A DNA stretch of 47,392 nt, from assembly GCA_030691075.1 (NCBI GenBank), contig JAUYFI010000155.1, forward strand, positions 1 to 47,392, written 5' to 3'. This document shows positions 33,380-41,126 of this stretch, piece after piece. Both the position numbers and the translations under genes were made by a program. Each line of letters begins with the position of its first letter. Position 1 is the first letter of the stretch. The stretch comes from Sulfurisoma sp. Its GTDB lineage: Bacteria > Pseudomonadota > Gammaproteobacteria > Burkholderiales > Rhodocyclaceae. The notes beneath the pieces were generated by a model that was not told where the DNA came from, did not search any database, and worked only from the letters and a program-made list of their open reading frames with translations.

Positions 33380-35560
33380 ATGAACGTACGCCACCGCTTC
33401 ATTCTTGCCGCCGTCGTACTCGGGCTGCTGATGACCGCGCCCTTCCTGCTCACCGCCGGCATCGTTTATGGCGATCTCAACGAAACCCAGCGTGCCGGAT
33501 TCATCGAAGCGATGGATCGCTGGCTCCCGATCGGCGGCATGATCACGCTGCTCGCCCTCGTCCTTGGCCTGCAACTGCTGCGGTGGCTATTCAAACAATA
33601 TGTGCAAGGCTTGCTGGCGCTGGCGGAGACGCTGCGGCTGATGCTGGGTGCCAACCGCGGTTTCCGCGTCACGCCGGAGGGGCCGCCCGAGGTATGCGCG
33701 CTGGCTCAGGCCGCCAACGAACTGGCGCAGCAGCGCGACGACCTGCTCACCGACGTCGAGGCCCGGGTGGCGCAGGCCAAGGCCGCCGTCGAGAGCGAGA
33801 AGAACCGCCTCGCCGCGCTGGTGGCCGACCTGCCGCAAGCGGTGATCGTCTGCAACCTCGACGGCCGCATCATCCTCTACAACAATCGCGCGCGGCTGCA
33901 GGCACGCGCCCTGGTGCCCGACGCCCAGGCGACCGGCGCGCTGATCGGTCTCGGCCGCTCAATCTACGCCGTGTTCGACCACGCCCTGATCGCCCACGCG
34001 CTGGAGACGCTGCAGCACCGGCTCGAACGTTCGGGCAGCCAGCCGCTGGGGCACTTCGTCACCACGACTCGCGCCGGCCAGCTGATCCGGGTGCAGATGG
34101 CCCCGGTGCTCGCGGCCCAGGTTAACGCCGGCGACGCCGGGGGCGCGCCGGCGATCGGCGGCTACGTGCTGACCCTGGAAAACATCTCGCGCTATCTCGA
34201 ACACGATGCCCAGTGCGACCTGATGATGCAGCAACTGGCCGACGACAGCCACTCCGCCATCGCCGGCATTCGCGGCAGCCTGCGCCAGATGGCCGCGGGC
34301 GGTTCCGGCCAGCAACTGTCCGCGGGTATCGAGAGCGCCCTCGAGCACCTTTCGGGCAAGCTCAGCGCGGCCAGCAATCGCTATGCCGAAAGCATTCGGT
34401 CGCGCTGGCCGCTCGAGGAAATGCTCGCCGCCGACCTCGCCGCCGCCGCGCAGCGGCGCATCGAGGCGCGCGTCGGCATCCAGGTGCGCATCGACGAGGT
34501 CGAGCCCGATCTCTGGGTCAAGGTCGACAGCTACTCGCTGACGCTGGCCATGACCTGCCTCGCGGCCCGCCTGGAGGAAGACCATGCCGTCAAGCTGGTG
34601 CGCCTGCGCCTGGCCAGCGAGGCCGCGGCAGGGTTGCCGACCGCCAACGGCATGGTGCATTTCGACATGCTCTGGTCGGGTACCTCGATTTCCACCGAGA
34701 TCCTGCTCGGCTGGCAGCTCGAACCGATGCATCAGGCGGGCGAGGCGAGCCCGCTGACGCTGCGCGATGTCACCGACCGCCACGGCGGCCAGCTGACCTG
34801 CGGCCGCGATCGGGCGGCGCAGGCATCACTGTTCCGCATCCTCATACCGGTCGCCGTGGCGCAGGAGGCAGATGTGACGCCGCTCCTGCTGGTGGAGAGC
34901 CGTCCCGAGTTCTACGACTTCGACCTGTTCCACCGCGGCAACGAGGATCACGCCCTCGATGACCGTCCACTGGCGACGCTGACCTATACCGCTTTCGACA
35001 CCGAGACCACCGGACTCGAGCCTTCGAACGGCGACGAAATCATCCAGATCGGCGCCGTGCGCATCGTCAACGGCCGGCTACTCAGGCACGAGAGCATCGA
35101 CCAGTTGATCGACCCGCGGCGGCGGCTCAATCCCGCTTCGATCCCGATCCACGGCATCACCGAGGACATGGTCGCCGGCCAGCCGACCATCGCCAGCGTG
35201 CTGCCGCGGTTCCATGCCTTCGCCGAGGACACCGTGCTGGTCGCGCACAATGCCGCCTTCGACATGCGTTTCCTCCAGCTCAAGGAGGAGGCCACGGGCA
35301 TCCGCTTCACCCAGCCGCTGCTGGACACGCTGCTGCTCTCGGCGGTCGTGCATCCCAACCAGGAATCGCACAAGCTCGAGGCCATCGCCCTGCGCCTCGG
35401 CATTCCCCTCATCGGTCGCCACAACGCGCTGGGCGACGCCATCGTCACCGCCGAGGTCTTCCTCGGCCTGGTGAAGCTGCTCGCCGCCATGGGCATTTAC
35501 ACCCTGCGCCAGGCGCGGGAGGCCGCCGAAAAGACCTATTACGCCCGCATCAAGTACTGA
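33380..35560 (+). CDS. Membrane sensor/PAS protein fused to a DnaQ-like 3'-5' exonuclease
   Basis: A 726-aa fusion. Two N-terminal membrane segments (FILAAVVLGLLMTAPFLL, and GGMITLLALVLGLQLLRWLF at about 52-70) are followed by a coiled linker, a PAS-like domain (ALVADLPQAVIVCNLDGRII, about 150-260), and a histidine-kinase-shaped helical region with no evident phosphoacceptor H-box or complete ATPase. The C-terminus, from about 535, is a DEDDh exonuclease: FDTETTGL (Asp540, Glu542), HNAAFDMRFL, and HNALGDAIVTA. Such fusions occur near acetate genes in several Proteobacteria. The CBS-DUF294 gene begins 4 bp after it. Confidence 0.82.
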   Translation: MNVRHRFILAAVVLGLLMTAPFLLTAGIVYGDLNETQRAGFIEAMDRWLPIGGMITLLALVLGLQLLRWLFKQYVQGLLALAETLRLMLGANRGFRVTPEGPPEVCALAQAANELAQQRDDLLTDVEARVAQAKAAVESEKNRLAALVADLPQAVIVCNLDGRIILYNNRARLQARALVPDAQATGALIGLGRSIYAVFDHALIAHALETLQHRLERSGSQPLGHFVTTTRAGQLIRVQMAPVLAAQVNAGDAGGAPAIGGYVLTLENISRYLEHDAQCDLMMQQLADDSHSAIAGIRGSLRQMAAGGSGQQLSAGIESALEHLSGKLSAASNRYAESIRSRWPLEEMLAADLAAAAQRRIEARVGIQVRIDEVEPDLWVKVDSYSLTLAMTCLAARLEEDHAVKLVRLRLASEAAAGLPTANGMVHFDMLWSGTSISTEILLGWQLEPMHQAGEASPLTLRDVTDRHGGQLTCGRDRAAQASLFRILIPVAVAQEADVTPLLLVESRPEFYDFDLFHRGNEDHALDDRPLATLTYTAFDTETTGLEPSNGDEIIQIGAVRIVNGRLLRHESIDQLIDPRRRLNPASIPIHGITEDMVAGQPTIASVLPRFHAFAEDTVLVAHNAAFDMRFLQLKEEATGIRFTQPLLDTLLLSAVVHPNQESHKLEAIALRLGIPLIGRHNALGDAIVTAEVFLGLVKLLAAMGIYTLRQAREAAEKTYYARIKY

Positions 35561-35564
35561 GAAT

Positions 35565-36989
35565 ATGACTCTATCGCTCCACAGCCAGCTCGCCGCCCTG
35601 ATCCGCGGGAAGCCGATCACCGCTACCCCCGACACGCCGTTGCGCGAGGCCGTCCAGGCCATGTCTGAAAACCGCGTCGGCTCCATCGTCATCGTCGAAC
35701 CCGAGAGCGGCAAGCCGCTCGGCATTTTCACCATCCGCGACCTGCTGCACCGGGTCGCCGCCGTTTCCTGCGACCTCGACCAGCTGCTGATGCAGGTGAT
35801 GAGCGACTCGGGCCTGTTGATGCTCAACTGGCGCTCCACCATCTACCAGGCGGCGCTGCTGATGGCGCGTCACGGCGTGCATCACGTCATTGTCGTCGAC
35901 GCCTCGGGCAAGCTCGCCGGCGTGGTGTCGCAGGACGACATCCACGAGCTGCAGAGCGGCGGCGGCAAGGCCATCTCCGGCGCCATCCGCGGCGCCCGCG
36001 ACATGGACGCGCTCATCATCGCCGCCGCCGATATCCGCAAGCTGGCCGAGACCATGCTGGCCGAGGGCGCGGCGGCCGACCCGCTGACGCAGCTGGTGTC
36101 CACGCTCAACGACCACCTGACGGTGCGCATCATCGAACTGACCCGGGCCGAGTTCACGCTACCAAAGACCGACTGGTGCTGGCTGGCCTTCGGCTCCGAG
36201 GGCCGCTTTGAACAGACTTTGTCGACCGACCAGGACAACGGCCTGGTGTTCGCGGCGTCCGCCGAGGATGCGGCGAAAGTGCGCGAAGCCTTCCTGCCCT
36301 TCGCCCGCGCCGTCAACGAGAAGCTCGCCGCTTGCGGCTTCCCGCTGTGCAAGGGCAATGTCATGGCCAGCAACCCCGAACTGTGCCTGTCGGTGGAGGA
36401 ATGGCATGCCAGGTTCGGCGGCTGGATGCGCGCCAACAGCCCGCAGGCGCTGCTCGACGCCACCATCTACTTCGACTTCCGCGCCATCTACGGCGAGGAA
36501 GATCTGGCCGACCAGTTGCGCGAGTGGGTGCTGAAGCGCGTGCCGGGCGAGAACCTGTTCCTGCGGCTGATGGCAGGAAACGCCGTGCAGGTCGAGCCGC
36601 CGGTCGGCTTCATTCGCGACTTCACCTTCGACAAGAACCCGGATTTTCCGCACACCATCGACCTCAAGACCGCCGGCGCCCGCCTGTTCGTCGATGCCGC
36701 GCGCATCCTGGCGCTGGCCAACGGCGTCGGTGCAACGGGCACGGCTCAGCGCCTGCGCGCGCTGGCCGAACGCGGCAAGCTCGGCCGCGACGACATCGGC
36801 GCGGTCATCGACGGCTTCTTCTTCATCCAGCAATTGCGCCTGCGCCAGCAGCAGGATGCCAAGGAGGAAGGAGCGGCCAACCGCATAGATCCCGACAAGC
36901 TCAACGAACTCGACCGCCTGGTGCTGCGCGAAGCCTTCAAGCAGGCCAAGAAGCTGCAGGGCCGACTGCAGCTCGAGTACCGGCTGTAA
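35565..36989 (+). CDS. CBS-pair and DUF294 nucleotidyltransferase-like protein
   Basis: A 474-aa protein. Two CBS motifs occupy residues of about 15-135 (LREAVQAMSENRVGSIVIVE and HGVHHVIVVDASGKLAGVVS), usually an adenine-nucleotide sensor. Next is a DUF294 putative nucleotidyltransferase with LAFGSEGRFEQTLSTDQDNG, in which GSxGR and the DxD-like pair resemble GlnD-type active sites. The C-terminal DUF294_C helices end QAKKLQGRLQLEYRL. It is coupled by a 4-bp gap to the sensor-exonuclease gene, the same pairing seen in other bacteria near acs or actP. A role in nucleotide-responsive control of acetate metabolism is inferred, not shown. Confidence 0.85.
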   Translation: MTLSLHSQLAALIRGKPITATPDTPLREAVQAMSENRVGSIVIVEPESGKPLGIFTIRDLLHRVAAVSCDLDQLLMQVMSDSGLLMLNWRSTIYQAALLMARHGVHHVIVVDASGKLAGVVSQDDIHELQSGGGKAISGAIRGARDMDALIIAAADIRKLAETMLAEGAAADPLTQLVSTLNDHLTVRIIELTRAEFTLPKTDWCWLAFGSEGRFEQTLSTDQDNGLVFAASAEDAAKVREAFLPFARAVNEKLAACGFPLCKGNVMASNPELCLSVEEWHARFGGWMRANSPQALLDATIYFDFRAIYGEEDLADQLREWVLKRVPGENLFLRLMAGNAVQVEPPVGFIRDFTFDKNPDFPHTIDLKTAGARLFVDAARILALANGVGATGTAQRLRALAERGKLGRDDIGAVIDGFFFIQQLRLRQQQDAKEEGAANRIDPDKLNELDRLVLREAFKQAKKLQGRLQLEYRL

Positions 36990-36993
36990 CGCC

Positions 36994-37779
36994 ATGAATG
37001 CCCGCGATCTCTTCGATCTCTCGGGCCGGGTGGCGCTGATTACCGGCGGCTCGCGCGGGCTGGGCTTGCAGATCGCCGAAGGGCTGGCCGAGATGGGCGC
37101 GAAAAAGTCGGCGCTGGCGGCACGGCGGCAGGACGAGCTGGATGCCGCCGCCGCACGCCTCGGCGCGGCGGGCGGCGAGGTGTTGACCATCGCCGTCGAT
37201 CTCACGGCTGCCGCGGCGCCGGCGGCCGTCGTCGACGCCGTGCTGGCGCGCTTCGGCCGCATCGACATCCTGGTGAACAATGCCGCGACCAGTTGGGGCG
37301 CGCCGGCGGAGGATCATCCGCTCGACGCCTGGCGCAAGGTGATGGCGCTCAACCTCGACGCGCTGTTCGCGCTGACCCAGGAAGTGGCGCGGCGGGCGAT
37401 GATCCCGCAGCGGTCGGGGGCGATCCTCAACATCGCGTCCATCGTCGCGCGTGGCGGCAACCCGCCCGCGATGGGTTTCGGCACGGCGGCCTACAACGCC
37501 AGCAAGGCGGCGGTGGTCAATCTCACGCAAAGCCTGGCGGCGGAATGGGGCCGGTACGGCATCCGCGTCAATGCGCTGGCGCCCGGTTTCTTCCCGACCA
37601 GGATGTCGCGCGGGCTGCTGGAAACGATCGAGGTGCCAATGCTCGCCGCCACGCCGCTCGGTCGTCTCGGCGGCGACGACGATCTCAAGGGCGCGGCGGT
37701 GTTTCTCTGTTCCGACGCAGCACGCCACGTCACCGGGCAGTGCCTAGGCGTCGACGGCGGGATGAGCGCCAGCTACTGA
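36994..37779 (+). CDS. Short-chain dehydrogenase/reductase
   Basis: A 261-aa classical SDR. The cofactor motif is TGGSRGLG (residues 18-25), then the NNAA motif in DILVNNAAT, catalytic Ser in LNIASIVA, and YNASK with catalytic Tyr and Lys. The end GQCLGVDGGMSASY is typical. It resembles the gluconate-5-dehydrogenase/3-oxoacyl reductase groups, but the substrate is open. At the end of beta-strand 2, where NAD/NADP preference is set, the sequence is AKKSALAARR, exactly overlapping a repeat copy. It starts 4 bp after the DUF294 gene. Confidence 0.88.
   Translation: MNARDLFDLSGRVALITGGSRGLGLQIAEGLAEMGAKKSALAARRQDELDAAAARLGAAGGEVLTIAVDLTAAAAPAAVVDAVLARFGRIDILVNNAATSWGAPAEDHPLDAWRKVMALNLDALFALTQEVARRAMIPQRSGAILNIASIVARGGNPPAMGFGTAAYNASKAAVVNLTQSLAAEWGRYGIRVNALAPGFFPTRMSRGLLETIEVPMLAATPLGRLGGDDDLKGAAVFLCSDAARHVTGQCLGVDGGMSASY
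37102..37127 (+). repeat. Interspersed repeat copy 9 (inside SDR gene)
   Basis: AAAAAGTCGGCGCTGGCGGC then ACGGCG, one difference from the consensus. Translated as KKSALAARR at the cofactor-specificity loop. Confidence 0.75.
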
Positions 37780-37785
37780 GGCGGC

Positions 37786-38151
37786 TCAGTGACTGCTGCC
37801 GAAGGACGGATCCAGCGTCCCTTTCGGCAGCGGCAGCCCGGCGATGCGGCTGGCCTGCGCGATGGGCCCGCGCGGGAACAGTTCGTAAAGGCGGCGGCGG
37901 TCGGCGTGATCGAACAGCGTGTGCTCGAGTTCGCGCAGCAGCGTGCCGGCGCTGGCGGAGGCGCCATGCTCGCGGAAGTGCTGGCGCAGGTAGAAAATGA
38001 CCAGCCAGTGGTCGTCGTCCAGCACCAAGCCTTCTTCCCTGGCGATGCGCCCTGCAACAACCGGCGACCAGTGGTCGAGGCTGTAAAGATGTCCGTCGGG
38101 GTCGGATTCCGCGAGCCGCTGGTTGGCCGCGAACTTGTTGATGTCCAGCAT
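37786..38151 (-). CDS. DsrC/TusE family protein lacking the C-terminal cysteine
   Basis: A 121-aa protein of the DsrC/TusE/DsvC fold. Family features are the middle EEGLVLDDDHWLVIFYLRQHF and the ending LYELFPRGPIAQASRIAGLPLP. In DsrC and TusE the protein then ends in a conserved Cys (KPTGCV-like) that carries sulfur. Here the ending is PKGTLDPSFGSSH and the whole protein has no cysteine, so it cannot relay sulfur by the known mechanism. Cys-less homologues have been noted in other bacteria and suggested to be regulatory. AAGGAGA precedes the ATG at 38151. It converges on the SDR gene. Confidence 0.8.
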   Translation of the reverse strand: MLDINKFAANQRLAESDPDGHLYSLDHWSPVVAGRIAREEGLVLDDDHWLVIFYLRQHFREHGASASAGTLLRELEHTLFDHADRRRLYELFPRGPIAQASRIAGLPLPKGTLDPSFGSSH

Positions 38152-38274
38152 GGTTTCTCTCCTTGATTGGGGTGCTGCAATTCCTTCATAGCAGCAATAC
38201 CCGAGTAATCAAGTCGAGAATATCGGACTAAAACCCCACCAGGTCATCCACCGGTAGCGCCAGCTGCGCCGCGC

Positions 38275-38330
38275 CGGTGAGCCTCACGGCCTGGTGGGCG
38301 GACGTGCGCGTTGTTCGGCGCTATCCACGT
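38275..38330 (-). pseudogene. Remnant matching the 3' end of the 39324 antitoxin gene
   Basis: The minus strand encodes DSAEQRARPPTRP, matching the antitoxin ending KAARAEQRARPSKP, with high base identity over about 43 bp (shared GGACGTGCGCG and TGTTCGGCGC). No start codon or upstream gene body remains. It is either a decayed second antitoxin or a short repeat carried by both sites. Confidence 0.5.
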
Positions 38331-38378
38331 TTCATTCTCCCGTCAATGTCGATGAATGCTGCTGGCGACCGGACAGAC

Positions 38379-38793
38379 TCACACGAAGGGATTCCAAATG
38401 GTCAGACTTGACTCGACAACAAAACCATTCTGCATGTCCTCGCTCGCCAGCGTTTCGCAGCCGCATTCCAGCGCGGCTGCCAGGATCAGGCTGTCGAAAT
38501 AGGAATGGCGATAGCGTTCCCCCAGTGTTAGCGCGTGTGCCACGGTTTCGCTCGTTACGACATATACGTGACAAGCGGCGCACACCTCGGCCACGGCGGC
38601 GGCGATGTTCGGGTAGTCCAGCTTAAACTTGCGTCGCAACACATTGGCCGCTTCACTCAATACCTGGGTGCTTCCAGGCGCGCTCACTGCCGCGCACCAA
38701 AGCATCCGCCGCCTTCTTCTTGTCTGGCTCGTCCTCCGAGTAGAGATAGAGAACGACATTGGTGTCGATGAACCGCTTACCGGGCATTGGCAT
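38379..38793 (-). pseudogene. PIN-domain toxin broken by a single-base frameshift
   Basis: From the ATG at 38793 (or 38787) the minus strand reads MPMPGKRFIDTNVVLYLYSE, a classic PIN start with catalytic Asp in IDTNV, and continues to KKKAADALVRGSERAW before running into TGA. The rest, STQVLSEAANVLRRKF through RHSYFDSLILAAALECGCE and FVVESSLTIWNPF, continues in another frame from about 38672. One extra A in TGGAAGC explains the break. The conserved FDSLILAAAL keeps the second Asp cluster. The start overlaps the antitoxin end, as usual for VapC-like genes. A sequencing error would restore an intact toxin. Confidence 0.75.
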
Positions 38794-38980
38794 CGTCCCG
38801 GTCAAACTTGAAGCCACGGGTTCTCAGGGATATCGCCTTGAATACGGGTTCGGCACGCTGTTCGCTACCTTCCTCCGACAACAGAATTACCCGTACGCGG
38901 CGACCGTTCCAGTCGCGCAGGTCGGGAGGTAGGTCAACCACGTTGTCGTGGGGCTTGCTCTTGAATTCGACGACTCGCAT
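38777..38980 (-). CDS. Antitoxin of the PIN-domain module
   Basis: A 67-aa protein, MRVVEFKSKPHDNVVDLPPD followed by LRDWNGRRVRVILLSEEG and ending RGFKFDRDDANAR. It overlaps the start of the PIN toxin by up to 17 bp, the standard antitoxin-first arrangement. The central GRRVRVILL strand resembles small AbrB/Phd-like antitoxins seen next to PIN proteins, but I cannot name the family firmly. With its toxin frameshifted, it may be an orphan antitoxin. The TTTGTCTCC on the plus strand just upstream corresponds to a GGAGAC ribosome-binding site. Confidence 0.65.
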   Translation of the reverse strand: MRVVEFKSKPHDNVVDLPPDLRDWNGRRVRVILLSEEGSEQRAEPVFKAISLRTRGFKFDRDDANAR

Positions 38981-39225
38981 GGTTTGTCTCCAAAAAAATG
39001 GAATTGGCGGTATTGCGATAGTTCAGGGCTTTGAGCCTGTCGAAAATGGCTACGCCGCGGCCGGATTCGATGTCTTCGCCCGTTGTTCATAATAGTGTCC
39101 CAAACAATACGCAGTCCCGAGAAGCCGCCTTTCCGCGTTCTTGCAGCACTCTGGCAAATTGCACATGTCAGTAGGCGATATCTTGTGCAGCGCCTTCATG
39201 CGATCAGAAAAGGCAGAGGAGTCAC
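38981..39225. other. Intergenic remnant between two toxin-antitoxin modules
   Basis: About 245 bp. It includes a short match to the TTCGACAAGCTC-type intergenic repeat (GAGCCTGTCGAA near 39030) and sequence that should have encoded the rest of the truncated PIN toxin at 39226, but no open PIN sequence can be followed. No gene is supported. Confidence 0.45.
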
Positions 39226-39315
39226 TTAGACGGTAGCGGATTGAAGCAGCCTGTAGGGTGTGCCACCCCAGAGCAGCGCCGAGACGACCACATTCGTGTC
39301 GAGCACGACCCTCAC
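39226..39315 (-). pseudogene. PIN-domain toxin truncated after 29 codons
   Basis: From a GTG at 39315 the minus strand reads VRVVLDTNVVVSALLWGG then TPYRLLQSATV and a TAA at 39226. This is the N-terminal strand and first helix of a PIN_3-type toxin, with the first catalytic Asp in LDTNV. The remainder of a PIN fold of about 130 aa is missing. It begins 8 bp after the antitoxin gene at 39324, the normal order for such pairs. Confidence 0.7.
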
Positions 39316-39323
39316 CGGGAGCC

Positions 39324-39572
39324 TTACGGCTTGGACGGACGTGCGCGCTGTTCGGCGCGCGCTGCCTTGACCTCTGCGACGACCTCCTCGTCGGTCATTG
39401 GCGGGATACCCGCTGCATGCACGCGCTCGGCGATTTCCAGCAGCTTGCGGCCGGCTGTGCGCCGCATGGCATCCTCCAGCAGCCGCTGAATCGCGCTGTC
39501 GGAGAGCAGCCCTGCGCTTTTGGCACGCTGTGCCAGATCATCGGGAAGCTTGAGTGCCAGTTCCGTCATCAT
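39324..39572 (-). CDS. Antitoxin of a PIN_3-type module
   Basis: An 82-aa protein beginning MMTELALKLPDDLAQRAKSA and continuing with LQRLLEDAMRRTAG-like helices (IQRLLEDAMRRT), then IPPMTDEEVVAEVKAARAEQ. GGGGAGAACG lies just before the ATG at 39572; 39569 is an equally good start. This N-terminal strand plus helix pattern is common in antitoxins paired with PIN_3 toxins. Its toxin is truncated, so it may now be an orphan. The C-terminal tail recurs at 38275-38330. Confidence 0.72.
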   Translation of the reverse strand: MMTELALKLPDDLAQRAKSAGLLSDSAIQRLLEDAMRRTAGRKLLEIAERVHAAGIPPMTDEEVVAEVKAARAEQRARPSKP

Positions 39573-39743
39573 CGTTCTCCCCGCCAAAACTCATGACAAG
39601 TGGCAAGTCTAGCACCGGCCATGCGTCGCGGCTATTGTTGCTATCCGCGCCCGCGCAATCAATGGACAGCGCTGCCTCCGCCCGGCCGGTAGAATCGCAG
39701 CATCGCGGGCATTGGTACGGTGGGCCCGCAGCAGGAGGATCCC

Positions 39744-40955
39744 TTGGAATTGTTTCTGGCCTTCATGGCGGGTTTGCTGCTCGGCGGCGCGGTGGTGGCG
39801 TGGCTGCTGATCGCGCGCGAGCACGCGTCGCGGGCGGCGCGCGACGCGCTGGCCGATACCTTCAAGGCGCTTTCGGCCGAGGCGCTGGACAGCAGCAACC
39901 GCGCCTTTCTCGACCTGGCCAAGCAGACGCTTGCGCAGCAGCAGGATGCGGCGCGCTTTGATCTGGACCGGCGCCAGCAGGCCATCGGTGAGCTGGTGGC
40001 GCCGGTGAAGACGACGCTGGAGAAATTCGAGGCGCAGATCGGCGGCATCGAGAAGGCGCGCATCGAGGCTTATTCGACGCTGTCGGAGCAGGTGCGGCAA
40101 ATGGCCGAGTCGCAGGGCCAGTTGCGCCACGAGACGGCCAACCTGGTGAAGGCGCTGCGCGCGCCGCACACGCGCGGGCGCTGGGGCGAGCTGCAACTGA
40201 AGCGCGTGGTGGAGATGGCCGGCATGCTCGACCACTGTGATTTTTTCGAGCAGGAGAGCACGGACACGGAAGAGGGCCGGCTGCGGCCCGACATGATCGT
40301 GAAGCTGCCCGGCGGCAAGAACATCGTGATCGACGCCAAGGCGCCGCTCGCGGCTTACCTGGAAGCGCTGGAGGCCACCGACGAGACCGAGCGCCGCAAG
40401 AAGTTCGCCGACCACGCGCGCCATGTGCGCGACCACCTCACCAAGCTCAGCCGCAAGTCGTACTGGGAGCAGTTTCAGCCCTCGCCGGATTTCGTGGTGC
40501 TGTTCCTGCCCGGCGAGACTTTCTATTCCGCCGCGCTGGAGGCCGACCCGTCGCTGATCGAGCAGGGCATCGAGCAGCGCGTGATCCTCGCCACGCCCAC
40601 CACGCTGATCGCGCTGCTGCGCGCGGTGGCCTACGGCTGGAAGCAGGAGGCGCTCAACGATAACGCCCAGAGCATCTCGGCGCTGGGGCGCGAGCTGTAC
40701 GAGCGCATCGCCGTGCTGGCCGACCACTGGGGCGCCGTGGGCAAGAACCTCGGCGAGGCGGTGTCGGCCTACAACCGCGCGGTGGGCACGCTGGAAAGCC
40801 GGGTGCTGGTGAGCGCGCGGCGCTTCAAGGAACTGCAGGCCGCGCCGGAGGGCAAGGAGATACGCGATCTCGGGCCGGTCGAGGCGCAGGCGCGGTCGCT
40901 GCAGGCACCGGAGTTTCCCGGCGACGAGGCCGGCGGCAGCAAGAAATCAGACTAG
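39744..40955 (+). CDS. rmuC: DNA recombination protein RmuC
   Basis: A 403-aa protein with one N-terminal membrane segment (ELFLAFMAGLLLGGAVVAWLL), a long coiled coil (about 30-150), and the RmuC nuclease-like core: LRAPHTRGRWGELQLKRVVE, RPDMIVKLPGGKNIVIDAKAPL (Asp, Asp and Lys of the PD-(D/E)xK type), and FVVLFLPGETFYSAALEADP. RmuC limits DNA inversions at short inverted repeats and acts against foreign DNA in some settings. The start is taken as TTG at 39744, since AGGAGG is correctly spaced before it; an in-frame GTG at 39720 lies upstream of that site. It is followed by a tiny membrane ORF. Confidence 0.9.
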   Translation: MELFLAFMAGLLLGGAVVAWLLIAREHASRAARDALADTFKALSAEALDSSNRAFLDLAKQTLAQQQDAARFDLDRRQQAIGELVAPVKTTLEKFEAQIGGIEKARIEAYSTLSEQVRQMAESQGQLRHETANLVKALRAPHTRGRWGELQLKRVVEMAGMLDHCDFFEQESTDTEEGRLRPDMIVKLPGGKNIVIDAKAPLAAYLEALEATDETERRKKFADHARHVRDHLTKLSRKSYWEQFQPSPDFVVLFLPGETFYSAALEADPSLIEQGIEQRVILATPTTLIALLRAVAYGWKQEALNDNAQSISALGRELYERIAVLADHWGAVGKNLGEAVSAYNRAVGTLESRVLVSARRFKELQAAPEGKEIRDLGPVEAQARSLQAPEFPGDEAGGSKKSD

Positions 40956-41012
40956 CTCACGCCATGAGCCTCACGCGGCGGACAATGGTCTTCACCAACC
41001 AAGGAGACCGTC

Positions 41013-41120
41013 ATGATCGAACCCCTGCTGCAATCCTCGCCGCAACTTCCCGACACCGTCGTTTTCTGGATCACCGCTTTCGGCGGGCTGATCGCGCTGC
41101 TGCTGCCGCGTCTGGGCTGA
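41013..41120 (+). CDS. 35-aa single-span membrane peptide
   Basis: A small ORF, MIEPLLQSSPQLPDTVVFWI then TAFGGLIALLLPRLG, with a strong ribosome-binding site (AAGGAGA, 41001-41007) six bases before its ATG. The C-terminal half is one hydrophobic helix. It lies 57 bp after rmuC and ends 6 bp before the AddB-like gene. I know no named family. The ribosome-binding site and tight spacing make it likely to be translated. Confidence 0.6.
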   Translation: MIEPLLQSSPQLPDTVVFWITAFGGLIALLLPRLG

Positions 41121-41126
41121 ACATTC

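Noticed and set aside
38275..38330. Possible integron attC-like site (GCCGAAC ... GTGAGGC).
   Set aside because: The core sites do not fit RYYYAAC/GTTRRRY, and there is no integrase or cassette array. The match to an antitoxin tail is a better explanation.
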